DNA of 41,428 nt from an uncultured Prevotella sp. (GTDB lineage Bacteria > Bacteroidota > Bacteroidia > Bacteroidales > Bacteroidaceae): positions 1 to 41,428 of the forward strand of contig ONYZ01000031.1 in the NCBI GenBank assembly GCA_900322175.1, written 5' to 3'. The notes under the pieces were generated by a model that did not search any database, had not been told where the DNA came from, and saw nothing but the letters and a program-made list of their open reading frames with translations. Positions 9,580 to 17,764 of this stretch are shown here, one piece after another. The stretch's first letter is position 1. Each line of letters opens with the position of its first letter. The translations under genes were made by a program, and so were the position numbers.

Positions 9580-9587
9580 CAAAATTA
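9580..9587 (-). promoter_or_regulatory. TAnnTTTG promoter immediately before the GNAT gene
   Basis: Minus strand reads TAATTTTG. Only five bases separate it from the ATG at 9574, so the predicted transcription start falls at or next to the start codon. Confidence 0.5.
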
Positions 9588-9627
9588 ATACAATTTTACG
9601 AAACTCACAAACATTTATAAAGTTTTT

Positions 9628-11523
9628 TTAGAGTGCTTCGATATATTCGTACAACTTCTTATAGAACGGATGACGGGTTAAAGTAGAGGCATCGCCAAGG
9701 ATAATCAGCTTCATGCGAGCACGGGTTATTGCAACATTCATACGTCGCAAATCGCGCAGGAAACCTATCTGTCCGTCGTCATTTGATCGTACTAGAGATA
9801 TCATTATCACATCGCGCTCCTGTCCCTGGAAACCATCTACCGTATTTACGCTTATCAGTCCGCGATATGGCTTGAAGAATTCGCGTTTCTTCAGTTGCTG
9901 GCGCAGATATTGCACCTGGGCCCTGTAGGGAGATATTACGCCAACATCTATACGTTCGTTCAGTATTCGCGTCTTACCTATCTTCTCGAAATATTGTTGC
10001 AGGGCAAGCATTGTCAGTTCAGCCTCGGCCTTATTAATACGGCCGAAACTCTCGCCCACAAACTCCTCTTTGAACGATATTCCACTATCCTCAGGAAAAT
10101 CGAACTGTGATGTATCAATCCACGACATAGGGATATCGAGGTCGAGAATGCTGCGATACTTTACATCAGGAGCACTCTCTACCTGATTGTTGTAGAACCA
10201 GTCGCTCGAAAATCGCATTATCTCCTCGTTCATACGATACTGCATCTTGAGCAGTGTCACCACTTCAGGTTTATTCTCAACTATGCGTTCCATCAGTGTT
10301 TTGCCCAGTCCTGCTTTCAGTGCCGCATAGCTCTTTACTGTTGGGGGCAACTGACAATGATCGCCAGCCAAGATTACTCTCGAAACTCTACGGATAGGTA
10401 TCCAGCATGCTGCTTCGAGAGCTTGTGCGGCCTCATCGATAAAGAGTGTGCCAAACTTCTGTCCATCTAGCAGATGACTTGTCGAACCTACCAGTGTACA
10501 GGCTATCACTCGAGCCTCGCTGAACAGTTCGTTCTTTATACGCAGTTCAAGTTCTGTAGCACGTTCCTTCAGCCGTTCTACCTTCTGATGGTACTTTTGG
10601 TCTCCCTTCTTTCGGTTAGCTTTTACCTCGCGTATTGCTTTTCGCAATGCCCATAGCATCTCGTAGTCAGGATGCGCTTCGAAACGTCGTTCGTAGGTAA
10701 ACGACAGCATTTTGTCGTTCACACGCGTGGGATTACCTATTCTTAATACGTTAACACCACGATCAACTAATTTTTCTGATATCCAGTCGACTGCCATATT
10801 GCTCTGAGCGCAAACCAACACTTGGCTTTCGCGTCGCAGTGTTTCATAGACGGCCTCTACCAGTGTTGTCGTCTTTCCCGTTCCTGGAGGTCCATGAACG
10901 ATAGCCACATCCTTGGCTCTAAGCACCTTGTTTACGGCATCCTCCTGAGTAGCGTTTAGGTAGGAAAAATGCAGTGGGTTAAAGTTGAAAGTCTCTGCCT
11001 TTACCCTATTATAGAATAGGTCGCGCAGGTAAGCCAATCGACCTTTGGCTCCAATCACCTTATCAAGGGCACTGAACATCATCTTATAGCTGGTCTCATC
11101 GAAGAACAGCTGCACACCAACACACTCGGCACTTTGAACATCAATTAGTTGGCCGTTGTCGGGTACACTAATCACCATTCTGTTGCCATCCACATAGCTT
11201 ACACTGGCTGATAGCTTAAAGTACGATATCTTGTTGTCGGCATCCACGCTGAAGAACACCACTGGTTTGCCATATTCAAAGTTGTTCTCTATCTCTTCCT
11301 CTTCGGTCTCGCGAAAAACCTCTACCACTCTCTGGTTCAACGAGTTATAATAGCTTTTGCCCATGGTGAGCGGAAACCACACATCACCACGTTTTATCTT
11401 TCGTTGCAGTCCCATCTTCTCGGTCTGCTCGCGAAATTCTTCCTTCTCGGCCTCGTACTCCATCTGGAGCAGTTGCCTTTGTTTCTGTAGCGCCAATATC
11501 GGCGATTCAATCTGATTATTCAT
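9628..11523 (-). CDS. SF1 DNA/RNA helicase, IGHMBP2/DNA2-like
   Basis: 631 aa, cytoplasmic. Walker A GPPGTGKTTT lies at residues 211-220, Walker B is in FIDEAAQALEAACW, motif III in LAGDHCQLPPTV, and the C-terminal motifs are VDGFQGQERDVIMISLVRSN and NVAITRARMKLIILGD. This order identifies an SF1B helicase of the UPF1/IGHMBP2/DNA2 type, probably 5'-3'. The N-terminal 200 residues form the beta-barrel region usual in this group. No nuclease domain is seen. The biological role in Bacteroidota is unknown. It has its own promoter 10 bases upstream of the start. Confidence 0.88.
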   Translation of the reverse strand: MNNQIESPILALQKQRQLLQMEYEAEKEEFREQTEKMGLQRKIKRGDVWFPLTMGKSYYNSLNQRVVEVFRETEEEEIENNFEYGKPVVFFSVDADNKISYFKLSASVSYVDGNRMVISVPDNGQLIDVQSAECVGVQLFFDETSYKMMFSALDKVIGAKGRLAYLRDLFYNRVKAETFNFNPLHFSYLNATQEDAVNKVLRAKDVAIVHGPPGTGKTTTLVEAVYETLRRESQVLVCAQSNMAVDWISEKLVDRGVNVLRIGNPTRVNDKMLSFTYERRFEAHPDYEMLWALRKAIREVKANRKKGDQKYHQKVERLKERATELELRIKNELFSEARVIACTLVGSTSHLLDGQKFGTLFIDEAAQALEAACWIPIRRVSRVILAGDHCQLPPTVKSYAALKAGLGKTLMERIVENKPEVVTLLKMQYRMNEEIMRFSSDWFYNNQVESAPDVKYRSILDLDIPMSWIDTSQFDFPEDSGISFKEEFVGESFGRINKAEAELTMLALQQYFEKIGKTRILNERIDVGVISPYRAQVQYLRQQLKKREFFKPYRGLISVNTVDGFQGQERDVIMISLVRSNDDGQIGFLRDLRRMNVAITRARMKLIILGDASTLTRHPFYKKLYEYIEAL

Positions 11524-11533
11524 AAAGCGACGG

Positions 11534-11541
11534 CAAAGGTA
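11534..11541 (-). promoter_or_regulatory. TAnnTTTG promoter of the helicase gene
   Basis: Minus strand reads TACCTTTG; ten bases lie between it and the ATG at 11523. Confidence 0.5.
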
Positions 11542-11550
11542 CTAAAAAAA

Positions 11551-11625
11551 TGGCATGGATTACACGGATTATCACGGATTTTAAGAAAAAAGAAAAAAAA
11601 ACAATGTAAATCCGCGAAATCCGTG
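11551..11625. repeat. CACGGATT repeats in inverted orientation between divergent promoters
   Basis: The left part has two direct copies of (T/A)CACGGATT; the right part has two copies of AAATCCG(C/T)G in the opposite sense. An A-rich stretch separates them. The element lies exactly between the helicase and kinase promoters. Confidence 0.5.
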
Positions 11626-11635
11626 CCAAAAATTG

Positions 11636-11643
11636 TACCTTTG
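11636..11643 (+). promoter_or_regulatory. TAnnTTTG promoter of the pdxY-like gene
   Basis: TACCTTTG ends 8 bases before the ATG at 11652, leaving little or no untranslated leader. Confidence 0.5.
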
Positions 11644-11651
11644 CAGCCGAA

Positions 11652-12464
11652 ATGAAACAAATATTGTTAGTAAACGACATTGCGGGCTACGGAAAGGTTG
11701 GTATGGGCGCCATGCTTCCTATCCTGTCCTACTTAGGCATTCCAACCTACAGTTTGCCTACTGCACTTGTATCTAATACCCTCGACTATGGCAAGTTCAA
11801 TATCCAGGACACCACCGAATATATACGTGGAACACTGCCCGTGTGGAAAGAGTTAGGGTTCAGTTTCGATGCCATCTGTACAGGTCTTATGTTCAGCGAC
11901 GAACAGGCTAAGCTGGTGGCAGGATACTGCAAAGAGCAAGGCGAACAGGGCACAACCGTATTTGTCGATCCGATATTAGGCGACGGTGGGCGACTCTATA
12001 ATGGAATGACTGAGCGCCAGGTAGAACTGATGCGCGAAATGGTATCTGTAGCTCATCTGTGCTTCCCTAATTATACCGAGGCTTGCTATCTTACCAACAC
12101 CCCCATCAAGATGCAGGGCATCAGTTGGGAAGAAGCGGGTGACTTGCTCGACGAGCTGCGTAAGATAGGCACAAAGTCGGCACTGATAACCAGTTGTAAG
12201 GTAGATGGACGTAATGCTGTGGTGGGCTATAATCACTTCGATGATAGTTATTTCCACTTGGAATATCACGAGATTCCAGGACTATTCCACGGCACTGGCG
12301 ATATTTTCTCGGCTGTGCTGATAGGCCATCTGCTTAATGGCGAGAGTCTTAAAACCAGCACTCGTTCCGCTATGGATACTGTGTTCCGCATGATTGAACG
12401 CTATAAGGATACTGATGACAAAAATCGTGGAATCCCCATAGAAAAATGCCTCGATCTGCTATGA
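11652..12464 (+). CDS. pdxY: Pyridoxal/pyridoxamine kinase (PfkB-like family)
   Basis: 270 aa, cytoplasmic. It shows the N-terminal motif LLVNDIAGYGKVGMGAMLP of vitamin B6 kinases and the C-terminal anion-hole motif FHGTGDIFSAVL, in which Asp is the catalytic base. FVDPILGDGGRLY matches the nucleotide-binding strand. It phosphorylates pyridoxal, pyridoxamine or pyridoxine to the 5'-phosphates in the PLP salvage pathway. Length is usual for the family. The stop overlaps the next gene's start (ATGA), so it is translationally coupled to the pseudouridine synthase. Confidence 0.85.
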   Translation: MKQILLVNDIAGYGKVGMGAMLPILSYLGIPTYSLPTALVSNTLDYGKFNIQDTTEYIRGTLPVWKELGFSFDAICTGLMFSDEQAKLVAGYCKEQGEQGTTVFVDPILGDGGRLYNGMTERQVELMREMVSVAHLCFPNYTEACYLTNTPIKMQGISWEEAGDLLDELRKIGTKSALITSCKVDGRNAVVGYNHFDDSYFHLEYHEIPGLFHGTGDIFSAVLIGHLLNGESLKTSTRSAMDTVFRMIERYKDTDDKNRGIPIEKCLDLL

Positions 12465-13825
12465 GGCTCCACCCACTACATACCCACATAGCAAAACCAG
12501 GACGGTTCACTTGGCCTTTCTGCTACGAGCCTCATCCTTTGTGCCTACTGGCCAGTGATGAGGTTAAGAAGGAGATAGAAAAGATTAATCCTTCTGAGGG
12601 TAAGATGTTTGGTGTGCTGGTAGTGGAAACGGAAAATACTTATTCGTTTCTAGCTGCATATTCAGGATTGCTTGAAGGGCGAAACGATTGGGAATACTTT
12701 GTTCCGCCTGTTTTCGATGCCCAACAGCCTGATGGATACTTCAAGCAGAAGGAGCGAGAAATCTCAGCACTAAACCAACATCCATCATCCGATAACCAAC
12801 ACCTAAACCGTCTGATGTCGCAAGAACTACAATTATGGCTGTTCCGCCAATATCGCATGCTTAATGCCAATGGCGAAACTCGCGACCTAGTAGAGATCTG
12901 GCACGACTATCACAATAATCCCAAGATACAAAAGAAATTCCCCTTACCACCTGGTGGAACCGGTGATTGCTGTGCCCCAAAGCTTCTGCAATATGCTTAT
13001 CAGCACAAACTTAAGCCTGTTTGTATGGCCGAGTTCTGGTGGGGGCCATCTCCTGCCAGCGAGATACGTCATCATGGCGAGTTCTATCCTGCCTGTCGAG
13101 GGAAATGTAAGCCTGTACTTACTTGGATGTTGCAGGGGCTTGATGTAGATCCTGATCCAGAACAGTCGGGATTCTTGCATCATGGTATCGAGATAATCTA
13201 TGAGGATGATGTTATCGCTGCAGTATACAAACCATCAGGAATGCTAAGTGTTCCTGGCAAGGCAGATGATTACTCCGTAGCTACTTGGGCCAAGGAGCGA
13301 TGGAGCGAATCTATGCTTCCACATCGTCTAGACCTGCTCACATCGGGCATTATGCTTGTGGCAAAGACTGCTGAGTCCTATCATCACCTGCAAGACCAGT
13401 TTGCCGCTCGTACTATCAAGAAGAAATACATGGCTGTAGTTGAGGGCGAAATCACCACCGATCATGGAATAATCGACCTTCCACTTAGCAGCGACCCACT
13501 TAACCGTCCTCGTCAGATAGTAGACCACGAGCACGGTAAGCGAGCTATCACAGAGTACAGAGTGATAAGCCATCAAATATCGACCACCACCCATCACCCA
13601 GTAACACTCCTCGCCCTCTATCCGCACACTGGCCGTACACATCAACTGCGAATGCATTGTGCACATCAGGAAGGATTGGGCTGTCCCATTGTGGGCGACG
13701 AACTATATGGGCACAAGGCCGATCGCCTATATCTACAGGCAGAATCGATAACCTTTATACATCCTTCAACATGCAGACGAATGCATCTTTTTTGCCCTCC
13801 AAACAAAGAAATTTTGAGATTTTGA
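12461..13825 (+). CDS. RluA-family pseudouridine synthase with N-terminal extension
   Basis: 454 aa. Start 12461 is preferred over an ATG at 12446 because it forms the typical ATGA overlap with the kinase stop. The C-terminal half (about 240-450) is an RluA-type synthase: Asp291 in HRLDLLTSGIML is the catalytic Asp, and HTGRTHQLRMHCAH and GCPIVGDELYG are family motifs. It isomerises uridine to pseudouridine in rRNA or tRNA. The first 230 residues are an extra domain with charged helices and a Cys-rich segment (GDCCAPKLL, KPVCM, YPACRGKC) that could bind metal. The target RNA is unknown. The link to the B6 kinase seems only transcriptional. Confidence 0.85.
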   Translation: MRLHPLHTHIAKPGRFTWPFCYEPHPLCLLASDEVKKEIEKINPSEGKMFGVLVVETENTYSFLAAYSGLLEGRNDWEYFVPPVFDAQQPDGYFKQKEREISALNQHPSSDNQHLNRLMSQELQLWLFRQYRMLNANGETRDLVEIWHDYHNNPKIQKKFPLPPGGTGDCCAPKLLQYAYQHKLKPVCMAEFWWGPSPASEIRHHGEFYPACRGKCKPVLTWMLQGLDVDPDPEQSGFLHHGIEIIYEDDVIAAVYKPSGMLSVPGKADDYSVATWAKERWSESMLPHRLDLLTSGIMLVAKTAESYHHLQDQFAARTIKKKYMAVVEGEITTDHGIIDLPLSSDPLNRPRQIVDHEHGKRAITEYRVISHQISTTTHHPVTLLALYPHTGRTHQLRMHCAHQEGLGCPIVGDELYGHKADRLYLQAESITFIHPSTCRRMHLFCPPNKEILRF

Positions 13826-13847
13826 TTCTTGTTTCCCATTTTTTTCC

Positions 13848-13855
13848 TATATTTG
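13848..13855 (+). promoter_or_regulatory. TAnnTTTG promoter of the M1-like peptidase
   Basis: TATATTTG lies 23 bases after the pseudouridine synthase stop and 29 bases before the peptidase ATG at 13885. Confidence 0.5.
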
Positions 13856-13884
13856 CAAACAGAAATATAAAAACAATTGTGCGC

Positions 13885-16383
13885 ATGAAAACAGTAAATA
13901 GTCTATTAGTTTTGGTTTTAAGCCTTGTTGCGCTTAGTGTTAGTGCCCAGTCTGACAATCGCAAAAGCAATATTAGCGGAATACTATACCAACTGACGTT
14001 TGATATTCCAGAAAACCCATCGGAAAAAGTAACGGGTAAAGCAGTAATTACATTCAACCTTAAAAACAAACAGGACGTAGTGCTCGATTTTCAGGGCACT
14101 CCTAGTAGTGTGATGGTATATAAGGCCAACAAGAGTAAGAGCAAGAAAGCAAACATAAAGGTAGAGAACAATCAGATTATTATCCCTGCAAAGATGTTCA
14201 AGGCAGGAACTACCAACAAGGTAGCAATCGACTTCACCTGTCAGGAAAAGGCTCTTTCTCATATTGGCAATGTGGTCTACACACAAGTACAAGCCGATGA
14301 GGGGCGCGCTCTGTTCCCATGCTTCGACGATTCCGACATGCGCGCTCAATACCAAACTACCATCAATACTCCTGCTGGATGGAAATCGGTGACCGTTGAT
14401 ATGGCTGAGAGAATAGCCCCTGCAAACTATATGTTTGTTACAGGTAAGTTCGAAGAGAAAACCTCAAATATAGATGGTCGAAACCTGCGAGTACTCTATT
14501 CAGAAACCGATCCAGCCAAGGTTGCTCAGGTAGACCAGGTATTCCAAGAGGTAGCCAAGGCGATGAAGTGGATGGAAGGCTACACTGGCATAGGCAACCC
14601 ATATGAGAATGAGTGCGTTATCTATATCCTACCTAGTTTTGAACTTGGCGGACTTGAGCGTCGTGGTTCTATCGCCCTGAGCGATAAAGCTATATTTTTA
14701 GACAAGAAGCCATCAAAGGAAGACCTGCTTAAGCGTACGGAGCTTATCGCCCACGAAACATCACACATCTGGTTTGGCAATATCGTTAACGTAGAGGAAC
14801 CTTGGGCCAAGGAGCTATTAGCCAACTTTATGGCAGCCAAGATTACCCGTAGCCAATATAAGAAGGATGAGGTCGAAGTAAACTTCATCAACACATATAT
14901 GCGTGGTGCCATGTCACTCGATCGCACTGAGGCCAGTCATCCATTGGCAGGTGAGTATGATAATCCTCACGATCCTGTTTTGCTTTACGACCACATCAAC
15001 TACTGCAAAGGTCCTGTGATGATGAGAATGATGGAGGACGAAATGGGTGCCGAGGCTATGCAAAAGGGACTGATACAATGCTTGCGCGACAACTATATGC
15101 GACGCATCAGTTGGGACCAAATAGTCGAGACACTCGACAAACATGCCCCAGGGACTGGCATTCGACAGTTCAGTGATGTTTGGGTTAAGCAGAAAGGCAT
15201 GCCTGTAATCACTTGTACATATAAGGATGGTAATGTTATTGTTTCACAAACAGACCCATTCGGACGCGGTCTGTGCTGGCGACAGAAGTTCGAGATGAAG
15301 GTTATCAGCAATTTAGGACAGTCACAGACTATCAAGGTAGACATGCAGCAGCCCACTATGACCTTCAAGCATAAAGGTAGCGCTCCTGCATATATCATCC
15401 CTAACCAAAATGGTCGCGGATACGGACGATTTACACTTGATGATTATTATGTTCAGACTCTGCCCACTCGTCTTATCATCACCCGCAACGATCTGAACCG
15501 CTACACACTACTTAATCTTATCCACGACAACTATCTGCAGGGCAAGTTGGCTCCGTCACACTTTGGAGAGTTATTCCGATTCCTTGGTCGCGAAAAGAAT
15601 CCTCTGATTATGGAGACAGCTATCAATCAGATGCACAAGATTGCATCTGACCTAACTTTACAGCAGCGTTACACCCTAGAACTGGTGATTATGGACCTTC
15701 TTGGCGAGAATAAAACCAAGGAGTGTCGCCAGCTGGTTCTACGCAAGCTTGGCAGAAGTGCCATATCGCCAGAAGTACTGGATAAGTTACAGACTATACT
15801 AGACCGTCATAATGAAGATGTATTGGATGAGCACGATTATATGGAGATAGCCTATCGTCTGGCTATCACCCGTCCCGATCGTCGCCAGGCCATTCTAGAA
15901 AAGGAGCGCAATCGCATTATCAGTTCTGGCAATGAAGAGCTGTGCCAAGAGTTCGACTTCGTGAGCAAGGCTACTCATCCTAATGCCAATGCTCGTGTTG
16001 AGGTGTTTAAAAGCCTGCTTAAGGCAGAGAATCGTGTAAACGAGACATGGGCACTGAATGCCCTGCGCCTGCTGAATTCTGACGTATTCGAGCCACAGAG
16101 CAATGTATACCTAGTTGAAGGACTAAATGCACTTCCAGAGATTCAGAAAACCAACAGCCTTGCATTCCCTAGACGCTGGACTCGTACTCTTATCACTCCT
16201 CATATAAGTGCCGAGGCAAAGACTGAGATTCAGAAGTTCCTGGCTCAGAGCGCTGATTTCCCATCAAACCTTAAGAACTACGTTTACGAGAGTGCTTGGG
16301 TATTGATGAATCAGATACCATACGTTGACAAGACTCCAAAGCCAGCAACTACTACAAAAAAGACTACAAAGAGAAAGAGGTAG
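13885..16383 (+). CDS. Secreted M1-family (gluzincin) metallopeptidase
   Basis: 832 aa. Start 13885 is chosen because it follows a promoter and begins a signal peptide (MKTVNSLLVLVLSLVALSVSAQ); the open frame extends further upstream into the neighbouring gene. The N-terminal beta domain is about 30-200. The zinc site is HETSH (His290, Glu291, His294), with Glu310 in WAKELLANFMA as third ligand, and YCKGPVMMRMMEDEMG fits the family Tyr region. The exopeptidase GAMEN motif is replaced by GGLER. The C-terminal 350 residues are helical. It probably trims peptides in the periplasm, but altered motifs leave specificity open. It ends in Lys/Arg-rich KKTTKRKR. Confidence 0.82.
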   Translation: MKTVNSLLVLVLSLVALSVSAQSDNRKSNISGILYQLTFDIPENPSEKVTGKAVITFNLKNKQDVVLDFQGTPSSVMVYKANKSKSKKANIKVENNQIIIPAKMFKAGTTNKVAIDFTCQEKALSHIGNVVYTQVQADEGRALFPCFDDSDMRAQYQTTINTPAGWKSVTVDMAERIAPANYMFVTGKFEEKTSNIDGRNLRVLYSETDPAKVAQVDQVFQEVAKAMKWMEGYTGIGNPYENECVIYILPSFELGGLERRGSIALSDKAIFLDKKPSKEDLLKRTELIAHETSHIWFGNIVNVEEPWAKELLANFMAAKITRSQYKKDEVEVNFINTYMRGAMSLDRTEASHPLAGEYDNPHDPVLLYDHINYCKGPVMMRMMEDEMGAEAMQKGLIQCLRDNYMRRISWDQIVETLDKHAPGTGIRQFSDVWVKQKGMPVITCTYKDGNVIVSQTDPFGRGLCWRQKFEMKVISNLGQSQTIKVDMQQPTMTFKHKGSAPAYIIPNQNGRGYGRFTLDDYYVQTLPTRLIITRNDLNRYTLLNLIHDNYLQGKLAPSHFGELFRFLGREKNPLIMETAINQMHKIASDLTLQQRYTLELVIMDLLGENKTKECRQLVLRKLGRSAISPEVLDKLQTILDRHNEDVLDEHDYMEIAYRLAITRPDRRQAILEKERNRIISSGNEELCQEFDFVSKATHPNANARVEVFKSLLKAENRVNETWALNALRLLNSDVFEPQSNVYLVEGLNALPEIQKTNSLAFPRRWTRTLITPHISAEAKTEIQKFLAQSADFPSNLKNYVYESAWVLMNQIPYVDKTPKPATTTKKTTKRKR

Positions 16384-16399
16384 TTTTTTACCTCTTTCT
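16372..16399. terminator. Shared hairpin covering both convergent stop codons
   Basis: AGAAAGAGGTA (16372-16382) pairs perfectly with TACCTCTTTCT (16389-16399) around a 6-base T-rich loop. It contains the stop codons of the M1 peptidase and of the aldo/keto reductase, only 4 bases apart. It likely terminates both transcripts. Confidence 0.6.
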
Positions 16400-17743
16400 T
16401 AATAGTTCTACTATGCGGGCCATTTGGTTAGGGATGCGTATTTGCTGAGGACATTTTACCAAGCATTCCTCACAATCGGCGCAACTGCGAGCCCAGGCCT
16501 CAACATTTGGTAGAGCTTTACGAAGACCTTCGGCAAATTGCTCTTTCTTGGTAGCGTAATCGGCCGAAGACTTATCTGGCAAAGGGAGAATGTGAGAGTT
16601 TACTGCCTCATTGTAGTAGGCAAAGTTGCCTGGAATATCTACTCCATAGGGGCAAGGCATACAATAGGCACAAGTGGTGCAAGGAATGGTTGGGAATCCT
16701 GCCATCTGGTCGGCAATCTCTGCCAACAGGTTATTCTCTGCCTCAGTACAGTTTTCTAGAGGAGAGAACGTTTCTACGTTTTCTTTAAGATGCTCCATCT
16801 GGTTCATTCCACTAAGAGTTGTAAGGATGTTGGGGTGCGACCCTACCCAACGAAAAGCCCAGCGAGCTGTACTATCATTAGGACGGACAGCCTTAAGTTG
16901 GTCAGTTAGTTCCTTGGCCATCTTGCCAAAGGCTCCACCACGCAGGGGTTCCATTATTACACACTGAACACCTGTCTTCTCACATTTATTATATAGGTAT
17001 TCAGCATCGGCATCCTTGCGCCAACCATTACCCATAGAAGCATGTCGCCAATCCAAGAAGTTCATCTGTATTTGAACGAAATCAAAATGATATTCCTCCT
17101 GATGATCGAGCAACCAGTCGAATGGCCGCACATCACCATGATACGAGAAACCAAGATGCTTTATACGGCCAGCCTCACGCTCCTTCAACAGGAACTCAAG
17201 CAGATGATTGTCGATAAATCGCTTGTTGAGTGTGTCCATACCGCCACCACCGATGCTATGCATCAAGTAGTAGTCGATATGATCCACCTTTAATCGCTGG
17301 AACGACTGATAATACATCTTCTGCGATTCCTCAAAACTCCAAAGACGCTGATTCTGGTTAGACATCTTTGTGGCGATGTAGTATTTTTCGCGAGAATGAC
17401 GACTGAGGGCATTACCAGTAAGCACCTCCGATTGGCCGCCCATATACATTGGAGCGGTGTCAAAGTAGTTTACTCCATGCTCAATGGCATAATCTACCAA
17501 TCTGTTTACTTCCTCCTGATTGTTGGGCAATCGCATCATACCAAAACCCAGCAGCGAAATCTGTTCGCCTGAACCGTGCTGAACACGATAGGTCATACGA
17601 TTCAAAGCTGCAGCTTCCTTTTTGTCCTGAGCCAGCACACGCAGTGGCTCCATCACGCTCATCGCCATTGCGGCTCCTGCACCCATACCAAGACGGCGCA
17701 GGAAGTCACGACGACTTAAGTTTTTGTTGTTGATCTCCTCCAT
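16388..17743 (-). CDS. Tat-exported aldo/keto reductase with C-terminal 4Fe-4S motifs
   Basis: 451 aa. A twin-arginine signal (SRRDFLRRLGMGAGAAMA) opens the protein. Residues about 50-330 are an aldo/keto reductase barrel (LLGFGMMRLP, NYFDTAPMYMGGQSE with the catalytic Tyr, IDYYLMHS). The C-terminus has two cysteine clusters, CTTCAYCMPC and CADCEECLVKCP, typical of ferredoxin-type 4Fe-4S binding. Substrate and electron partner are unknown. It lies 21 bases downstream of the GH36 alpha-galactosidase and is probably in the same operon, which may hint at oxidoreduction of a sugar in the periplasm (inference). Confidence 0.82.
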   Translation of the reverse strand: MEEINNKNLSRRDFLRRLGMGAGAAMAMSVMEPLRVLAQDKKEAAALNRMTYRVQHGSGEQISLLGFGMMRLPNNQEEVNRLVDYAIEHGVNYFDTAPMYMGGQSEVLTGNALSRHSREKYYIATKMSNQNQRLWSFEESQKMYYQSFQRLKVDHIDYYLMHSIGGGGMDTLNKRFIDNHLLEFLLKEREAGRIKHLGFSYHGDVRPFDWLLDHQEEYHFDFVQIQMNFLDWRHASMGNGWRKDADAEYLYNKCEKTGVQCVIMEPLRGGAFGKMAKELTDQLKAVRPNDSTARWAFRWVGSHPNILTTLSGMNQMEHLKENVETFSPLENCTEAENNLLAEIADQMAGFPTIPCTTCAYCMPCPYGVDIPGNFAYYNEAVNSHILPLPDKSSADYATKKEQFAEGLRKALPNVEAWARSCADCEECLVKCPQQIRIPNQMARIVELLRKR

Positions 17744-17764
17744 AATTGTATATGTTTAGTTAAG

